From contig CAVPMW010000006.1 in the NCBI GenBank assembly GCA_963706515.1, forward strand, positions 186,001 through 250,000: a stretch of DNA of 64,000 bases. The letters run 5' to 3'. Of this stretch, positions 44,128 through 52,356 are shown piece after piece. The DNA comes from CAVPMW01 sp963706515 (GTDB lineage: Bacteria > Chloroflexota > Anaerolineae > Anaerolineales > UBA4823). Numbering within the stretch: the first letter of the stretch is position 1; every line of letters starts with the position of its first letter. Under the pieces are notes generated by a model. It was not told where the DNA came from, ran no database searches, and worked only from the letters and a program-made list of their open reading frames with translations. The position numbers and the translations under genes were made by a program.

Positions 44128-44682
44128 TTACTCGGTAAACAGCGGCAGGTGTCCCAGGGCGATAATGTGCCGCCAGGTAGCGCGCTCGCCTTCGGTGAAG
44201 ATCGCCGCTTCCTGCACGATCTCGGCGCCCACCTTCTCCATCAAAAGGCGCATCCCCTGCAGGGTCGAGCCGGTGCTGATCACGTCGTCCAGCAGCACCA
44301 CCCGCTTGCCATCCAGGTCCCCCTGGTCTTTCTCGTCCAGGTAGAGCGTCTGCGACTGCCCGGTCGTGATCGAAAGCGTCTCTGCCATTAATGCAGCCCC
44401 CATATAAGGTTTGTACGACTTGCGCAGCACGACGTAAGGTTTCTGGGTGACTACAGAGAGGGCATGCGCCAGGGGGATGCTCTTCGCCTCGGCAGTAACC
44501 AGTACATCGTAATTCAGATCACTAAGTTTTTCAGCCAGGGCTTTGGCGCAGGCTTCCACCAGCTCGGTATCGCCTAGGATATTGAGCACAGCGATGCGCA
44601 GCCCAGGAGCCACTTCGAACATGGCAAGCTCGCGGTGCAGACCGGCAATCTCGACTGGATAGGTAGCGCGGGTGGGTTTCAT
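44128..44682 (-). CDS. Adenine-type phosphoribosyltransferase family protein
   Basis: Type I phosphoribosyltransferase of 184 residues, closest in layout to Apt/Xpt purine salvage enzymes. PRPP-binding motif VVLLDDVISTGSTL (about residues 124-137), upstream DVLVTAEAKSIPLAHALS (the EAKG-like loop), and KPYVVLRKSYKPYMG (Apt-like flap). ATG 44682 is chosen; the longer ORF to 44913 runs antisense through the start of the phospholipase gene and has no similarity. Could salvage adenine or act as a PurR-like regulator without the HTH. Confidence 0.88.
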   Translation of the reverse strand: MKPTRATYPVEIAGLHRELAMFEVAPGLRIAVLNILGDTELVEACAKALAEKLSDLNYDVLVTAEAKSIPLAHALSVVTQKPYVVLRKSYKPYMGAALMAETLSITTGQSQTLYLDEKDQGDLDGKRVVLLDDVISTGSTLQGMRLLMEKVGAEIVQEAAIFTEGERATWRHIIALGHLPLFTE

Positions 44683-44721
44683 GGCGGTTTGCCTTTCTTC
44701 GTTTTTTTTACGGTTATAGTT

Positions 44722-44727
44722 TATCAT
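44722..44727 (+). promoter_or_regulatory. -10 box of a probable leaderless promoter (phospholipase D)
   Basis: TATCAT in GTTTATCAT ends 7 nt before ATG 44735; no ribosome-binding site. Confidence 0.35.
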
Positions 44728-44734
44728 AACTGGT

Positions 44735-45850
44735 ATGGCGAACCGAGACAACGGGTCAAAGGGGAATTTCAAGGATAAATGTACTAATCCGGTCCTGTGC
44801 GCGGTCATTTTCTTGCTTGCCACACTGGCGCTGACAGCCTGCCTGCCTGGACCTGCCTCTCTGGAGGAGGCAGCTGCCCAGGTTCCACCAACCCAGCCGG
44901 ACGCCTGGTACAACCTGTATTTTACCCAACCGCTGCGCTCCGGCTCAAAGGACTACCATGGCGGCCCGGACGAGGACCTGGCGCAGGCCATCCGCCAGGC
45001 GCGTTCGGGGGTAGACGTTGCCGCGTACAGCTTTAACCTGTGGAGCCTGCGCGACGCGCTGCTGGATGCCCAGCGCCGCGGCGTGACCGTGCGCATGGTG
45101 GTGGAGAGCGACAGCTCGGACTCGCCGGAGCTGCAGGAATTGAAAGACGCCGGCATCCAGGTGCTGGGGGATCGCCGTGAAGGCTTGATGCACAATAAGT
45201 TTGTCATCCTCGACCGCCAGGATGTGTGGAGCGGCTCGCTGAACTTCACCACCTCCGGAGCATACCATGCGGATAATAATCTAATCCGCATCCGTTCCCC
45301 GCAGCTCGCCGAAGACTACCTGGCAGAATTCGAAGAGATGTTCCTTGACGATCAGTTCGGACCCGGCTCGCCAGCAAACACTCCCCGCGCTCAAGTTGAT
45401 GTGGACGGTACCCAGGTGGAGGTCTATTTTTCACCTGAAGACGGCACGGCGAAGCGCCTGCTCGAGCTGATCGATGGAGCACAGGGGAGCATCGCGGTCA
45501 TGATGAACTCGTTCACCTCGGATGACCTGGCAAATGCCTTGATACGCCGCGCGAAGGAAGGCGTGCAGGTCAGAATCGTCCTGGACGATGCGCAGGCGAA
45601 AAGCGACCAGGGCGGTGAGTACCCACACCTCAAGCAGGCCGGAATGAATGTGCGCCTGGACGGCAGCTCCACAAACATGCACCACAAAGTAATGGTCATC
45701 GACGGCGAGGTGGTCGTGACTGGCTCCTACAACTTCAGCGCCAACGCTGCCCAGCGCAACGATGAAAACACACTGGTTATCCACAACCCGGAGATTGCCA
45801 ACCGCTATCTGGCTGAGTTCGAGCGGCTGTACCAGGCGGGCGTTCCGTAG
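44735..45850 (+). CDS. Phospholipase D-family lipoprotein
   Basis: 371-residue exported PLD-superfamily protein. A signal peptide ends at the lipobox LTAC (residues about 33-36). Two HKD motifs are complete: HNKFVILD (about 150) followed by GSLNFT, and HHKVMVID (about 309) followed by GSYNFS. Two HKD halves make one active site, so the enzyme should be active on phosphodiesters such as phospholipids or extracellular DNA. Its start codon is divergent to the phosphoribosyltransferase. Confidence 0.92.
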   Translation: MANRDNGSKGNFKDKCTNPVLCAVIFLLATLALTACLPGPASLEEAAAQVPPTQPDAWYNLYFTQPLRSGSKDYHGGPDEDLAQAIRQARSGVDVAAYSFNLWSLRDALLDAQRRGVTVRMVVESDSSDSPELQELKDAGIQVLGDRREGLMHNKFVILDRQDVWSGSLNFTTSGAYHADNNLIRIRSPQLAEDYLAEFEEMFLDDQFGPGSPANTPRAQVDVDGTQVEVYFSPEDGTAKRLLELIDGAQGSIAVMMNSFTSDDLANALIRRAKEGVQVRIVLDDAQAKSDQGGEYPHLKQAGMNVRLDGSSTNMHHKVMVIDGEVVVTGSYNFSANAAQRNDENTLVIHNPEIANRYLAEFERLYQAGVP

Positions 45851-45933
45851 AATCTCCTCCGGAATTGCGGCTTTCTGCTAGAATCGGGGCAATCCCGTCC
45901 GATTTGAGGAGGTTTCGCTGCGTTTTTTGAAGA

Positions 45934-47136
45934 TTGGATCATTGCTGCCAGCAGGACTGCTGCAGCGCTGCGTGCGTCCTGCTGCTCGCTGCCTGTACGC
46001 TGCGCATCGGCTCACGCACCCTCACGAGTGATGCGCCTGCCCCGACGACCCTCCCGCTGCAAGTCACCGCCGACCCGGCGTCCCAGCCCAACCCGGCGCC
46101 GCCGGAGAACCCGATCGCCCTGCCGCCAGGCTTCTCGATCTCAGTCTATGCCCACGGGCTTGAGGATCCGCGCATGATGGCTATCGGTCCGGATGGGCAG
46201 CTTTACGTGGCGGAGCGCGGCGCGAGCCGGGTGGTGCGCCTGCCCGACCGGGATGGCGACGGCCTGGCGGACGGGATCGAACCGGTGGCAGAAAATATCG
46301 CTCCGCCTTCCAGTCTCGCTTTTTATAAGGACGGCTCTCTGTATGTCGGCCTGACCCGCCGGGTGCTGCGCTTCAGCCAGCCGGATGCCCAGGGCGTCTA
46401 CCAGAAGCAGGAGATCATCGTCGATAGCCTGCCTGCCGAAGGTCACAACACGCGCACCGTCCTGTTCAGCCCGGATGGGTCGACCCTGTTCGTCTCGATT
46501 GGCTCCTCCTGCAACGTATGCGTTGAGTCGGATCCCCGGCGGGCAGCCATCCTGCGCTTTGATCCGGACGGCAAAAACGAGCAGGTCTACGCCCGCGGGC
46601 TGCGCAACGCCGTGGGGATCACCTTCCGCCCGGGTACGGGAGAGCTGTGGGCTACTAACAACGGGCGGGACATGCTCGGAGATAATCTGCCTCCGGACGA
46701 CATTTACCGGGTGGAGCAGGGCCAGGATTACGGCTGGCCGCGCTGTCACTCGGGGCGCATCGTCGACCCGGAGTTCGGTGGGGCGGATGCCTGCCAGGGC
46801 GTAGGCGCACCGCAGGTAGAGCTGCAGGCGCATTCTGCGCCGCTGGGCCTGACCTTTTATAGCGGAGAGCAGTTCCCGCAAGAATATCGGGGCAACCTGT
46901 TCGTCGCCTACCACGGCTCGTGGAACCGCAGCACCCCGACCGGCTACAAGGTCGTGCGCATCCCGCTGAACGGCGACCAGGCGGGTCCGGCGCAGGATTT
47001 TGCCGTCGGCTGGCTGAAGGGGGACTCGAGCTGGGGGCGCCCGGTAGATCTGGTCACAGCCCCGGACGGCAGCCTGTTCGTATCCGATGACGCCGGCGGG
47101 AACATTTACCGGATTTCTTACCACCCGCCCGGCTGA
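45934..47136 (+). CDS. PQQ-dependent sugar dehydrogenase-like lipoprotein
   Basis: Six-bladed propeller of the soluble glucose/sorbosone dehydrogenase family. ALPPGFSISVYAHGLEDPRMMAIGPDGQLYVAERG opens the propeller (quoted in two parts: ALPPGFSISVYA and MMAIGPDGQLYVAERG); GHNTRTVLFSPDG, ARGLRNAVGITF, GELWATNNGRDMLGD, DYGWPRCHSG and YHGSWNRS are typical. The N-terminus ends with a LLAAC lipobox; a one-base change near 45,965 would give a longer, better signal peptide beginning RFLKIGSLLPAGLL, so the true start is probably upstream of 45,934. Confidence 0.85.
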   Translation: MDHCCQQDCCSAACVLLLAACTLRIGSRTLTSDAPAPTTLPLQVTADPASQPNPAPPENPIALPPGFSISVYAHGLEDPRMMAIGPDGQLYVAERGASRVVRLPDRDGDGLADGIEPVAENIAPPSSLAFYKDGSLYVGLTRRVLRFSQPDAQGVYQKQEIIVDSLPAEGHNTRTVLFSPDGSTLFVSIGSSCNVCVESDPRRAAILRFDPDGKNEQVYARGLRNAVGITFRPGTGELWATNNGRDMLGDNLPPDDIYRVEQGQDYGWPRCHSGRIVDPEFGGADACQGVGAPQVELQAHSAPLGLTFYSGEQFPQEYRGNLFVAYHGSWNRSTPTGYKVVRIPLNGDQAGPAQDFAVGWLKGDSSWGRPVDLVTAPDGSLFVSDDAGGNIYRISYHPPG

Positions 47137-47163
47137 GTTAGCGTGAGAGAATTAAAGGATAGT

Positions 47164-47260
47164 CCGAAAATAGGGGTGATGGGTGGGCGTACGCCCACCC
47201 ATCACCCCTATTTTCGGTAATTCCTTTGAGAACTACATAATTTGAGAACTACATAATTCC
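47164..47260. repeat. Palindromic element, type A (left end truncated)
   Basis: Perfect 27-bp palindrome with no loop: CCGAAAATAGGGGTGATG at the left arm base (47,164-47,190) and its complement (47,191-47,217). The right shoulder GGTAATTCCTTTGAGAACT matches the 24.3-kb copy, and the right end has a tandem duplication of TGAGAACTACATAATT (47,228-47,259). The left outer repeat is missing, next to the dehydrogenase stop. Confidence 0.75.
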
Positions 47261-47268
47261 TATATAAT
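47241..47268 (+). promoter_or_regulatory. Promoter of the HerA-like ATPase gene, partly inside the repeat
   Basis: TTTGAG (47,241-47,246), 16-nt spacer and TATAAT (47,263-47,268), 23 nt before ATG 47292. The -35 lies in the duplicated right end of the palindromic element. Confidence 0.45.
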
Positions 47269-47291
47269 AGTTATCAGCGAGGAAAATTATA

Positions 47292-49812
47292 ATGGATACT
47301 CCCGGAAAATTCTATCTGGGCCGCGAGGTTGACCCTGCCCAGGGAAAAACATCGACACAGGCTCTGGATTATGAGATGGACGACCTGACCACCCACGCTG
47401 TAGTGGTGGGCATGACCGGCTCGGGCAAGACCGGGTTGTGCATCGGAATGCTCGAGGAAGCCGCTTTGAACGGCATCCCGGCTTTGATGGTCGACCCTAA
47501 AGGGGATATCACCAATCTGCTGCTGCACTTCCCTGAGCTGCTGCCGGCAGGATTTCCAGCCCTGGGTCAATCCGGACCAGGCGCGGCGGGACGGAATGAC
47601 AATCGAGCAGGCAGCCGCAGCGACCGCTCAAAGCTGGCGGAAGGGTCTGGCGGATTGGGGCATCTCGGCAGAGCGCATCCGGAAGCTGAAGGATTCCGCC
47701 CATTTCACCGTCTATACTCCTGGCTCCGACTCCGGCGTCCCCATCAGCATCCTGGCATCTTTCAAGGCCCCGGCAATCCCCTGGGAGGAAAACACCGAGC
47801 TGCTCCGCGAGAAGATCTCCGGGACGGTGACTGCGGTCCTCGGTCTGGCTGGCCTGAACGATCTCGACCCGGTGAGCTCGCGCGAGCACATCCTGCTCTC
47901 CAACATCTTCGAGACCGCCTGGAGCCAGGGGCGTGACCTGGACCTGGGTGAGCTGATCCTGCAGACTCAATCGCCGCCCTTCAAGAAGCTGGGAGTATTC
48001 GACGTCAACACCTTTTTCCCAGAAAAGGACCGCTTCGCCCTGGCGATGCAGCTGAACAATATCCTGGCCTCGCCTTCCTTCCAGGTGTGGATGGAAGGCG
48101 AGCCGTTGGAAATCCCCAGCCTGCTGTATGCGGCAGATGGACGGCCGCGCCACTGCGTATTTTACATTGCTCACCTGGGGGACAGTGAGCGCATGTTCTT
48201 CGTCACGCTGTTGTTTTCAGCGGTAGAGGCCTGGATGCGCACGCAGAGCGGTACAAGCACGCTGCGCGCCCTGCTTTATTTCGATGAGATATTTGGCTAC
48301 CTGCCTCCGGTGAGCAACCCGCCTTCCAAAATGCCCATGCTGCGGATGCTGAAGCAGGCGCGCGCATTTGGAGTGGGCATGTTGCTGGTCACCCAGAACC
48401 CGGTAGACCTGGACTACAAAGGATTGTCCAATGCCGGCACATGGTTTATCGGCAAGCTGCAGACCGACCGGGACAAGCAGCGCCTGCTGGACGGGCTGGA
48501 AGGCGTACAGGGCGGGGAGATGGATCGCTCCTGGTTTGACCGGGCTATCTCCGGGTTGGGCAAGCGCGTTTTCCTCCTGCACAACGTGCACGCCAACGGA
48601 CCGCAGCTGTTCCAGACGCGCTGGGCGATGAACTACCTGGCTGGACCGCTGGCGCGCACCCAGATCCGCGCCTTGAACCAGCTGGTCAAGGCCGGCGGGA
48701 CGCTGAAGGCTGAGCCGCCTGGAATAGCAGGACCCGCCCTGGCTGCTGCCTCAACGCTGCCAGCCTCGCAACCAACGGAAAGGAAGACCCAGCCAATTCA
48801 GGCTGCGGCGCTGGGCACCCGTCCGGCTGTCCCTTCCGGCGTGGAAGAGTACATCCTGCCAAATAATCTCACCTTCACCGAAGCTTTTCAGAGCGCTGGG
48901 CAGCCCTATCCGCAGGAGGCGCACAGCCTGGGGCTGGTTTACCGCCCGGTGCTGCTGGCTCAAGCCAGCATACGTTTTCTCGAGCGGAAATACAACCTGG
49001 ACAGCGAGATATTCCAGACGGTGCTCGTGGCTGACCCCGACCGCCGCGGTATGCTGCGCTGGGAAAATTTCCCGGCGGCTGCCGTCGATCCGGCGCAGGT
49101 GCAGTCCAGGCCAGACCCGCAGGCGCGTTTTGCCGGCCTGGAGGAACCGCTCACCGATGCCAGGCTGCTGGCAGCAATGAAGAATGATTTCGTCGACTGG
49201 GCCTACCGCTCTGCGCAGGTCAAAGTGCGCGCCAACGAAACATTAGAGGTCTACGCGGGACCCCAGATCACCCAGGCAGAGTTTATGGAGCAATGCTCGG
49301 AGGCTGCGCGGCAGGGGCGCGAAGCGGAGGCCGGTAAGCTGGCAGATAGCTACGACAGTAAGATCGCCCGCTTGCAAGAAAAGCTGGCCAGCGAAGAGCG
49401 CGAGCTGGGTCAGGACCAGGAAGAGCTCTCCGATCGCAAGATGGAGGAGCTGGGTACTGCTGCCGAGAATGTGCTGGGAATGTTCACCCGCCGGCGCACC
49501 AACCTTTCCCGCTCTCTCACCAAACGGCGCATGACTGGTAAGGCAAAAGCAGATGTAAAGGAGTCGCTGGACACGATTGCCAGCTTGAAAAAACAGATTG
49601 CTGACCTGGAAGGTGAAAAAGCTGAGGCCCTGGCGCAGGTGAACGACCGCTGGGGAAGCCTCGTGGACGATTCCCACGAAATCCTGCTCCACCCATTAAA
49701 GAAGGACGTCCTGGTTGATTTGTTCGGCGTGGCCTGGTTCCCTTATTACCAGGTCCAGGTAGGAGCCGAGACCCGCGAGCTGCCGGCTTATGCAGCCGAG
49801 GGGACAGGCTAA
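47292..49812 (+). CDS. HerA/DUF87-type ATPase with coiled-coil C-terminus (one frameshift)
   Basis: Large P-loop ATPase, about 840 residues when repaired. VVVGMTGSGKTGLCIGMLEEA (Walker A), LMVDPKGDITNLLLHFPEL, RALLYFDEIFGYLPPV (Walker B), MLRMLKQARAFGVGMLLVTQNPVDLDYKGLSN (sensor region; split as KQARAFGVGMLLVTQNP) mark the HerA/FtsK-like fold. The last ~300 residues include a long charged coiled coil (IARLQEKLASEERELGQDQ, then TIASLKKQIADLEGEK). The frame breaks near 47,550, where the other frame reads DFQPWVNPDQARRDGM. HerA-type pumps act in DNA processing or defence; this stand-alone form has no assigned role and no NurA neighbour. Confidence 0.85.
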
Positions 49813-49839
49813 GGAGCTGTTTGCAGAAAGGGGAGCAGT

Positions 49840-50337
49840 ATGAAGACTCTGCTGATCTTGCGCCATGGTAAATCGAGCTGGAAGGAGAGTGGACTGGCAG
49901 ATCACGAGCGCCCATTAAAGAAGCGCGGCAAGCGTGAGGCCGCTCAGATCGGTCAAATGCTGAAAAACGAAGACCTGGTGCCAGACCTGATCATCAGCTC
50001 AACGGCAGTGCGCGCCCGCAGCACCGCCGAACGGGTGGTCGCTCAATGCGGATACGAGGGCGAGATCGTACTGGATCGCAGCCTGTACGGTGCCGGCCCA
50101 GGCGCCTACCTGGAAGCCCTGCAGGGTTTGACTGCGGCCTACCCGCGCGTGATGGTGGTAGGGCACAACCCCGACCTGGAGGAGCTGGTGACCGAGCTGA
50201 CTGACCAGGCGGAAGCCCTGGCGACGGGCGCACTGGCCCAGTTAGAGCTGCCCATCGAGAATTGGCCGGAGCTGACGGAAGATACCCAGGGCAAGCTGGT
50301 GCAGATCTGGTCGCCGCGCGACGATGAAGATAAGTGA
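49840..50337 (+). CDS. sixA: SixA-type phosphohistidine phosphatase
   Basis: Histidine phosphatase of 165 residues. The catalytic RHG lies in LLILRHGKSSW (residues 4-14), the second conserved region is ISSTAVRARSTAERV, and the second His is in VVGHNPDLEEL. This is the SixA layout, which removes phosphate from His residues of phosphorelay or PTS proteins. It is 28 nt after the ATPase gene and overlaps the next gene by GTGA. Confidence 0.92.
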   Translation: MKTLLILRHGKSSWKESGLADHERPLKKRGKREAAQIGQMLKNEDLVPDLIISSTAVRARSTAERVVAQCGYEGEIVLDRSLYGAGPGAYLEALQGLTAAYPRVMVVGHNPDLEELVTELTDQAEALATGALAQLELPIENWPELTEDTQGKLVQIWSPRDDEDK

Positions 50338-50966
50338 CGGGACACCTTCTGACAATGCAGATAGCCGCCTCGTTTTTTCTCATCCTGATAGCAGTAGGGT
50401 TGTACGGGCTGGTCCATTCCTTCCTGGCCTCGCTCGGGTTTAAAGCCCGGCTGCGCGGCTGGCTTGGGCCGGGTGTGGAGCGCAGCTACCGCCTCTTCTA
50501 CAACCTTTTTGCCATTTTGACCTTTCTGCCGGTGCTGTCTTTGGTGCAGATCCTGCCTGACCGGGAGATCTATAGCGTGCCCCTCCCCTGGGCGCTGCTG
50601 ATGGTGGCGGTCCAGCTCCTGGCAATCGCCATGCTCCTGGTAGGGCTTTGGCAGACGGACGTATTCTCCTTCCTGGGCTTCAGGCAGCTGCTGAGTGAGG
50701 AGACAGCGGATCCCGACCGGATGGTGGTCAGCGGGTTATACCGCTGGGTGCGCCACCCGCTTTACACGGCTGGGTTGCTCTTCATCTGGTTCACTCCGCT
50801 GATGACGAGCAACTTGCTGGCACTGAACCTGGGCCTGACGCTGTACCTGGTCATCGGGGCGCGCTTCGAGGAGCGCAAGCTGCTGGCTGAGTTCGGCCCG
50901 GACTACGCCCGCTACTGCCAGCGCACGCCGATGTTCATCCCATCGAGGCTGCCCGCCCGAGACTGA
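50334..50966 (+). CDS. NnrU/isoprenylcysteine carboxylmethyltransferase-like membrane protein
   Basis: Integral membrane methyltransferase-like protein of up to 210 residues. Five to six hydrophobic segments are visible, with the C-terminal ICMT signature: GLYRWVRHPLYTAGLLFIWF (RHP-x-Y SAM-binding), ARFEERKLLAEFGPDYARYCQRTPMFIP (E-E...Y..Y...). GTG 50334 overlaps the sixA stop; ATG 50355 is an alternative. The substrate is unknown. Its last codons and 3' flank are repeated 4.1 kb away before comEC. Confidence 0.85.
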   Translation: MTGHLLTMQIAASFFLILIAVGLYGLVHSFLASLGFKARLRGWLGPGVERSYRLFYNLFAILTFLPVLSLVQILPDREIYSVPLPWALLMVAVQLLAIAMLLVGLWQTDVFSFLGFRQLLSEETADPDRMVVSGLYRWVRHPLYTAGLLFIWFTPLMTSNLLALNLGLTLYLVIGARFEERKLLAEFGPDYARYCQRTPMFIPSRLPARD

Positions 50967-50996
50967 AACGCGGGTTTGTTTTACGATATATTGAGC
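50945..50996 (+). repeat. Direct repeat, left copy (flanks the DsrE-LuxR block)
   Basis: About 52 bp beginning GAGGCT and including GCCCGAGACTGAAACGCGGG; matches 55,102-55,154 with only a few substitutions and one gap. This copy covers the last codons and 3' flank of the ICMT-like gene. Confidence 0.85.
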
Positions 50997-51005
50997 CCTG
51001 CTCGC

Positions 51006-51107
51006 CGGGGGTAGGCCGCGCGGCAAGTAATTATTTTCGCCAGGCGCGCCAAACAGCCTGAGAGTCCCTTCCAACGCAGCGAAAATAGCCTTTGCGGGGG
51101 TGGGCCG
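51006..51107. repeat. Short direct and inverted repeats
   Basis: CGGGGGTAGGCCG (51,006-51,018) recurs as CGGGGGTGGGCCG (51,095-51,107). Between them TATTTTCGC (51,032-51,040) and GCGAAAATA (51,079-51,087) form a perfect 9-bp inverted repeat. No ORF; probable end of the convergent transcripts. Confidence 0.5.
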
Positions 51108-51126
51108 TTAAAGCTGGGCAAAGCTT

Positions 51127-51486
51127 TCAAAAATCCATCGAAGCTGCGCCTGAAACCAGCTGTTCCACCACATTCGCTGCGGTAACAATGCGCGCTCCGG
51201 GGATCAAATCTGCTTCGCTGATTCCACGCGGCTTGGTGCAGGAGCCGCAAGCCCAGATCTTCCCACCGTTTTCTAGAAAAGAATGCATCACCTCGATGAG
51301 CGGCTGAAAGCCCTCTTTATGGATGGGGTCAGCGCAGCCGGTCTTGGCCAGCCAAACCCCTTCAATGGTCAATAAGACGATCGTCTCCTGATCTGCCGAG
51401 GCAGCTACGTTCCCGACGACGAAAGAAAGTGTTGCCCGCTCCGGGTCGTCCTCTGCGTGGGTGCAGTTGATCAACAGCTTTGCCAT
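51127..51486 (-). CDS. DsrE/YchN-family sulfur-relay protein
   Basis: 119-residue DsrE-fold protein: MAKLLINCTHAEDDPERATLSFVVG, ETIVLLTIEGVWLAKTG and GGKIWACGSCTKPRGI, with two Cys in ACGSC (the first matches the active Cys of the family). ATG 51486 is chosen; the longer ORF to 51735 has no similarity. Last of three minus-strand genes with a TusA-like and a SnoaL-like protein; DsrE and TusA proteins pass persulfide sulfur between each other. Confidence 0.88.
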   Translation of the reverse strand: MAKLLINCTHAEDDPERATLSFVVGNVAASADQETIVLLTIEGVWLAKTGCADPIHKEGFQPLIEVMHSFLENGGKIWACGSCTKPRGISEADLIPGARIVTAANVVEQLVSGAASMDF

Positions 51487-51514
51487 GTCTTTATCCTCCT
51501 GAACTGAGTCCAAT

Positions 51515-51790
51515 CTATTTCCTGCGTACGTAAAACCGCAGACCCTGTGGTCCATCTGCAAATATTGCCAGCACTTCATTACCTGATAGCCGGCTCCAGG
51601 AAAGAATATCCTCCCTGGCAGTGGGATCATCCACGCGAACTTCCAACACCTGCCCGGAAGCCATTTCTTGCAGTTTTCCCTTGATCGCCGGTGTAAGCAG
51701 AGCGCAAGTGGTTCCCGCTCCTTCGCCGGTTCCATAAAATTCCAGTAGAGCCTGGGGGGTATACTCTGAGGGATTGAAATCAGATGTCAT
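51515..51790 (-). CDS. TusA/SirA-like sulfur-carrier protein
   Basis: 91 residues, with TGEGAGTTCALLTPAIKGKLQEM (the Cys in TTCALLTP replaces the usual CPxP Cys; one Pro kept), SGQVLEVRVDDPTAREDILSWSRLSGNEVLAIF (split SGQVLEVRVDDP / EDILSWSRLSGNEVL), and FYVRRK at the end, as in TusA. Although only one Pro of the CPxP is conserved, the Cys and fold pattern support sulfur carrying. ATG 51790; the longer ORF to 52114 is discarded. 28 nt before dsrE. Confidence 0.8.
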   Translation of the reverse strand: MTSDFNPSEYTPQALLEFYGTGEGAGTTCALLTPAIKGKLQEMASGQVLEVRVDDPTAREDILSWSRLSGNEVLAIFADGPQGLRFYVRRK

Positions 51791-51791
51791 T

Positions 51792-52226
51792 TTAGCCGCC
51801 TGCCAGAGCCGGGACCGGCTCAAATCCTGTGCACACCAGATCAAAACGGGCAATCCGGCCATTTTCCAAACTGCTGAAAGTATGCTGTTCCAAAACAGAC
51901 CACTCATCAGCCTCTTGAACCAGGAACTGGTAGGAAATGCCGAGCCGGCGCCCAATCGAGCTGATGTCCACCCGCTGCACTTCAATAAGGGTCGCCTCGC
52001 CGAACCATAGGCGGTATTTATCAACCAGGCCTTTTGCATCGAAGGGCGTAGCCAGCCCGGATGGGAGCAAAAGCCGCGAGCGTACGTCGTGCTGGAAGAG
52101 AGCCAGCAAGCCATTAAAATCGCGCTCAGTCAGGGCTGCAATAAACTGCTGCCCTACTTCCCGGATTTCTTCTTCCTCAAGCTTATGATCAGGCAACATA
52201 GCTTTACCTCCCGCTGATCGTTCCAT
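51792..52226 (-). CDS. SnoaL/NTF2-like protein
   Basis: 144-residue protein with the NTF2-like cone fold pattern: EEEIREVGQQFIAALTERDFNGLLALFQHDVRSRLLLP (given as EEIREVGQQFIAAL and DFNGLLALFQHDVRSRLL), GEATLIEVQRVDI, and FSSLENGRIARFDLVC. No catalytic residues can be assigned. It directly precedes the TusA-like gene (2-nt gap), so it is translated from the same transcript. A better start may be ATG at MLPDHKLEEEE. Confidence 0.75.
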   Translation of the reverse strand: MERSAGGKAMLPDHKLEEEEIREVGQQFIAALTERDFNGLLALFQHDVRSRLLLPSGLATPFDAKGLVDKYRLWFGEATLIEVQRVDISSIGRRLGISYQFLVQEADEWSVLEQHTFSSLENGRIARFDLVCTGFEPVPALAGG

Positions 52227-52356
52227 TACGCAACTCAGTCAGACATTCCCGGCTGCATACGAATCCTGATCTATAGGATATCTCACCACCCGGAGAAATC
52301 CATCGGAAGAAATGCCTATTTTAGAAGTGGGATATACCTATTTTGGGGGAATTTAC

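Noticed and set aside
44683..44913. N-terminal extension of the phosphoribosyltransferase
   Set aside because: It runs antisense through the start of the phospholipase gene and has no family similarity; ATG 44682 fits the family.
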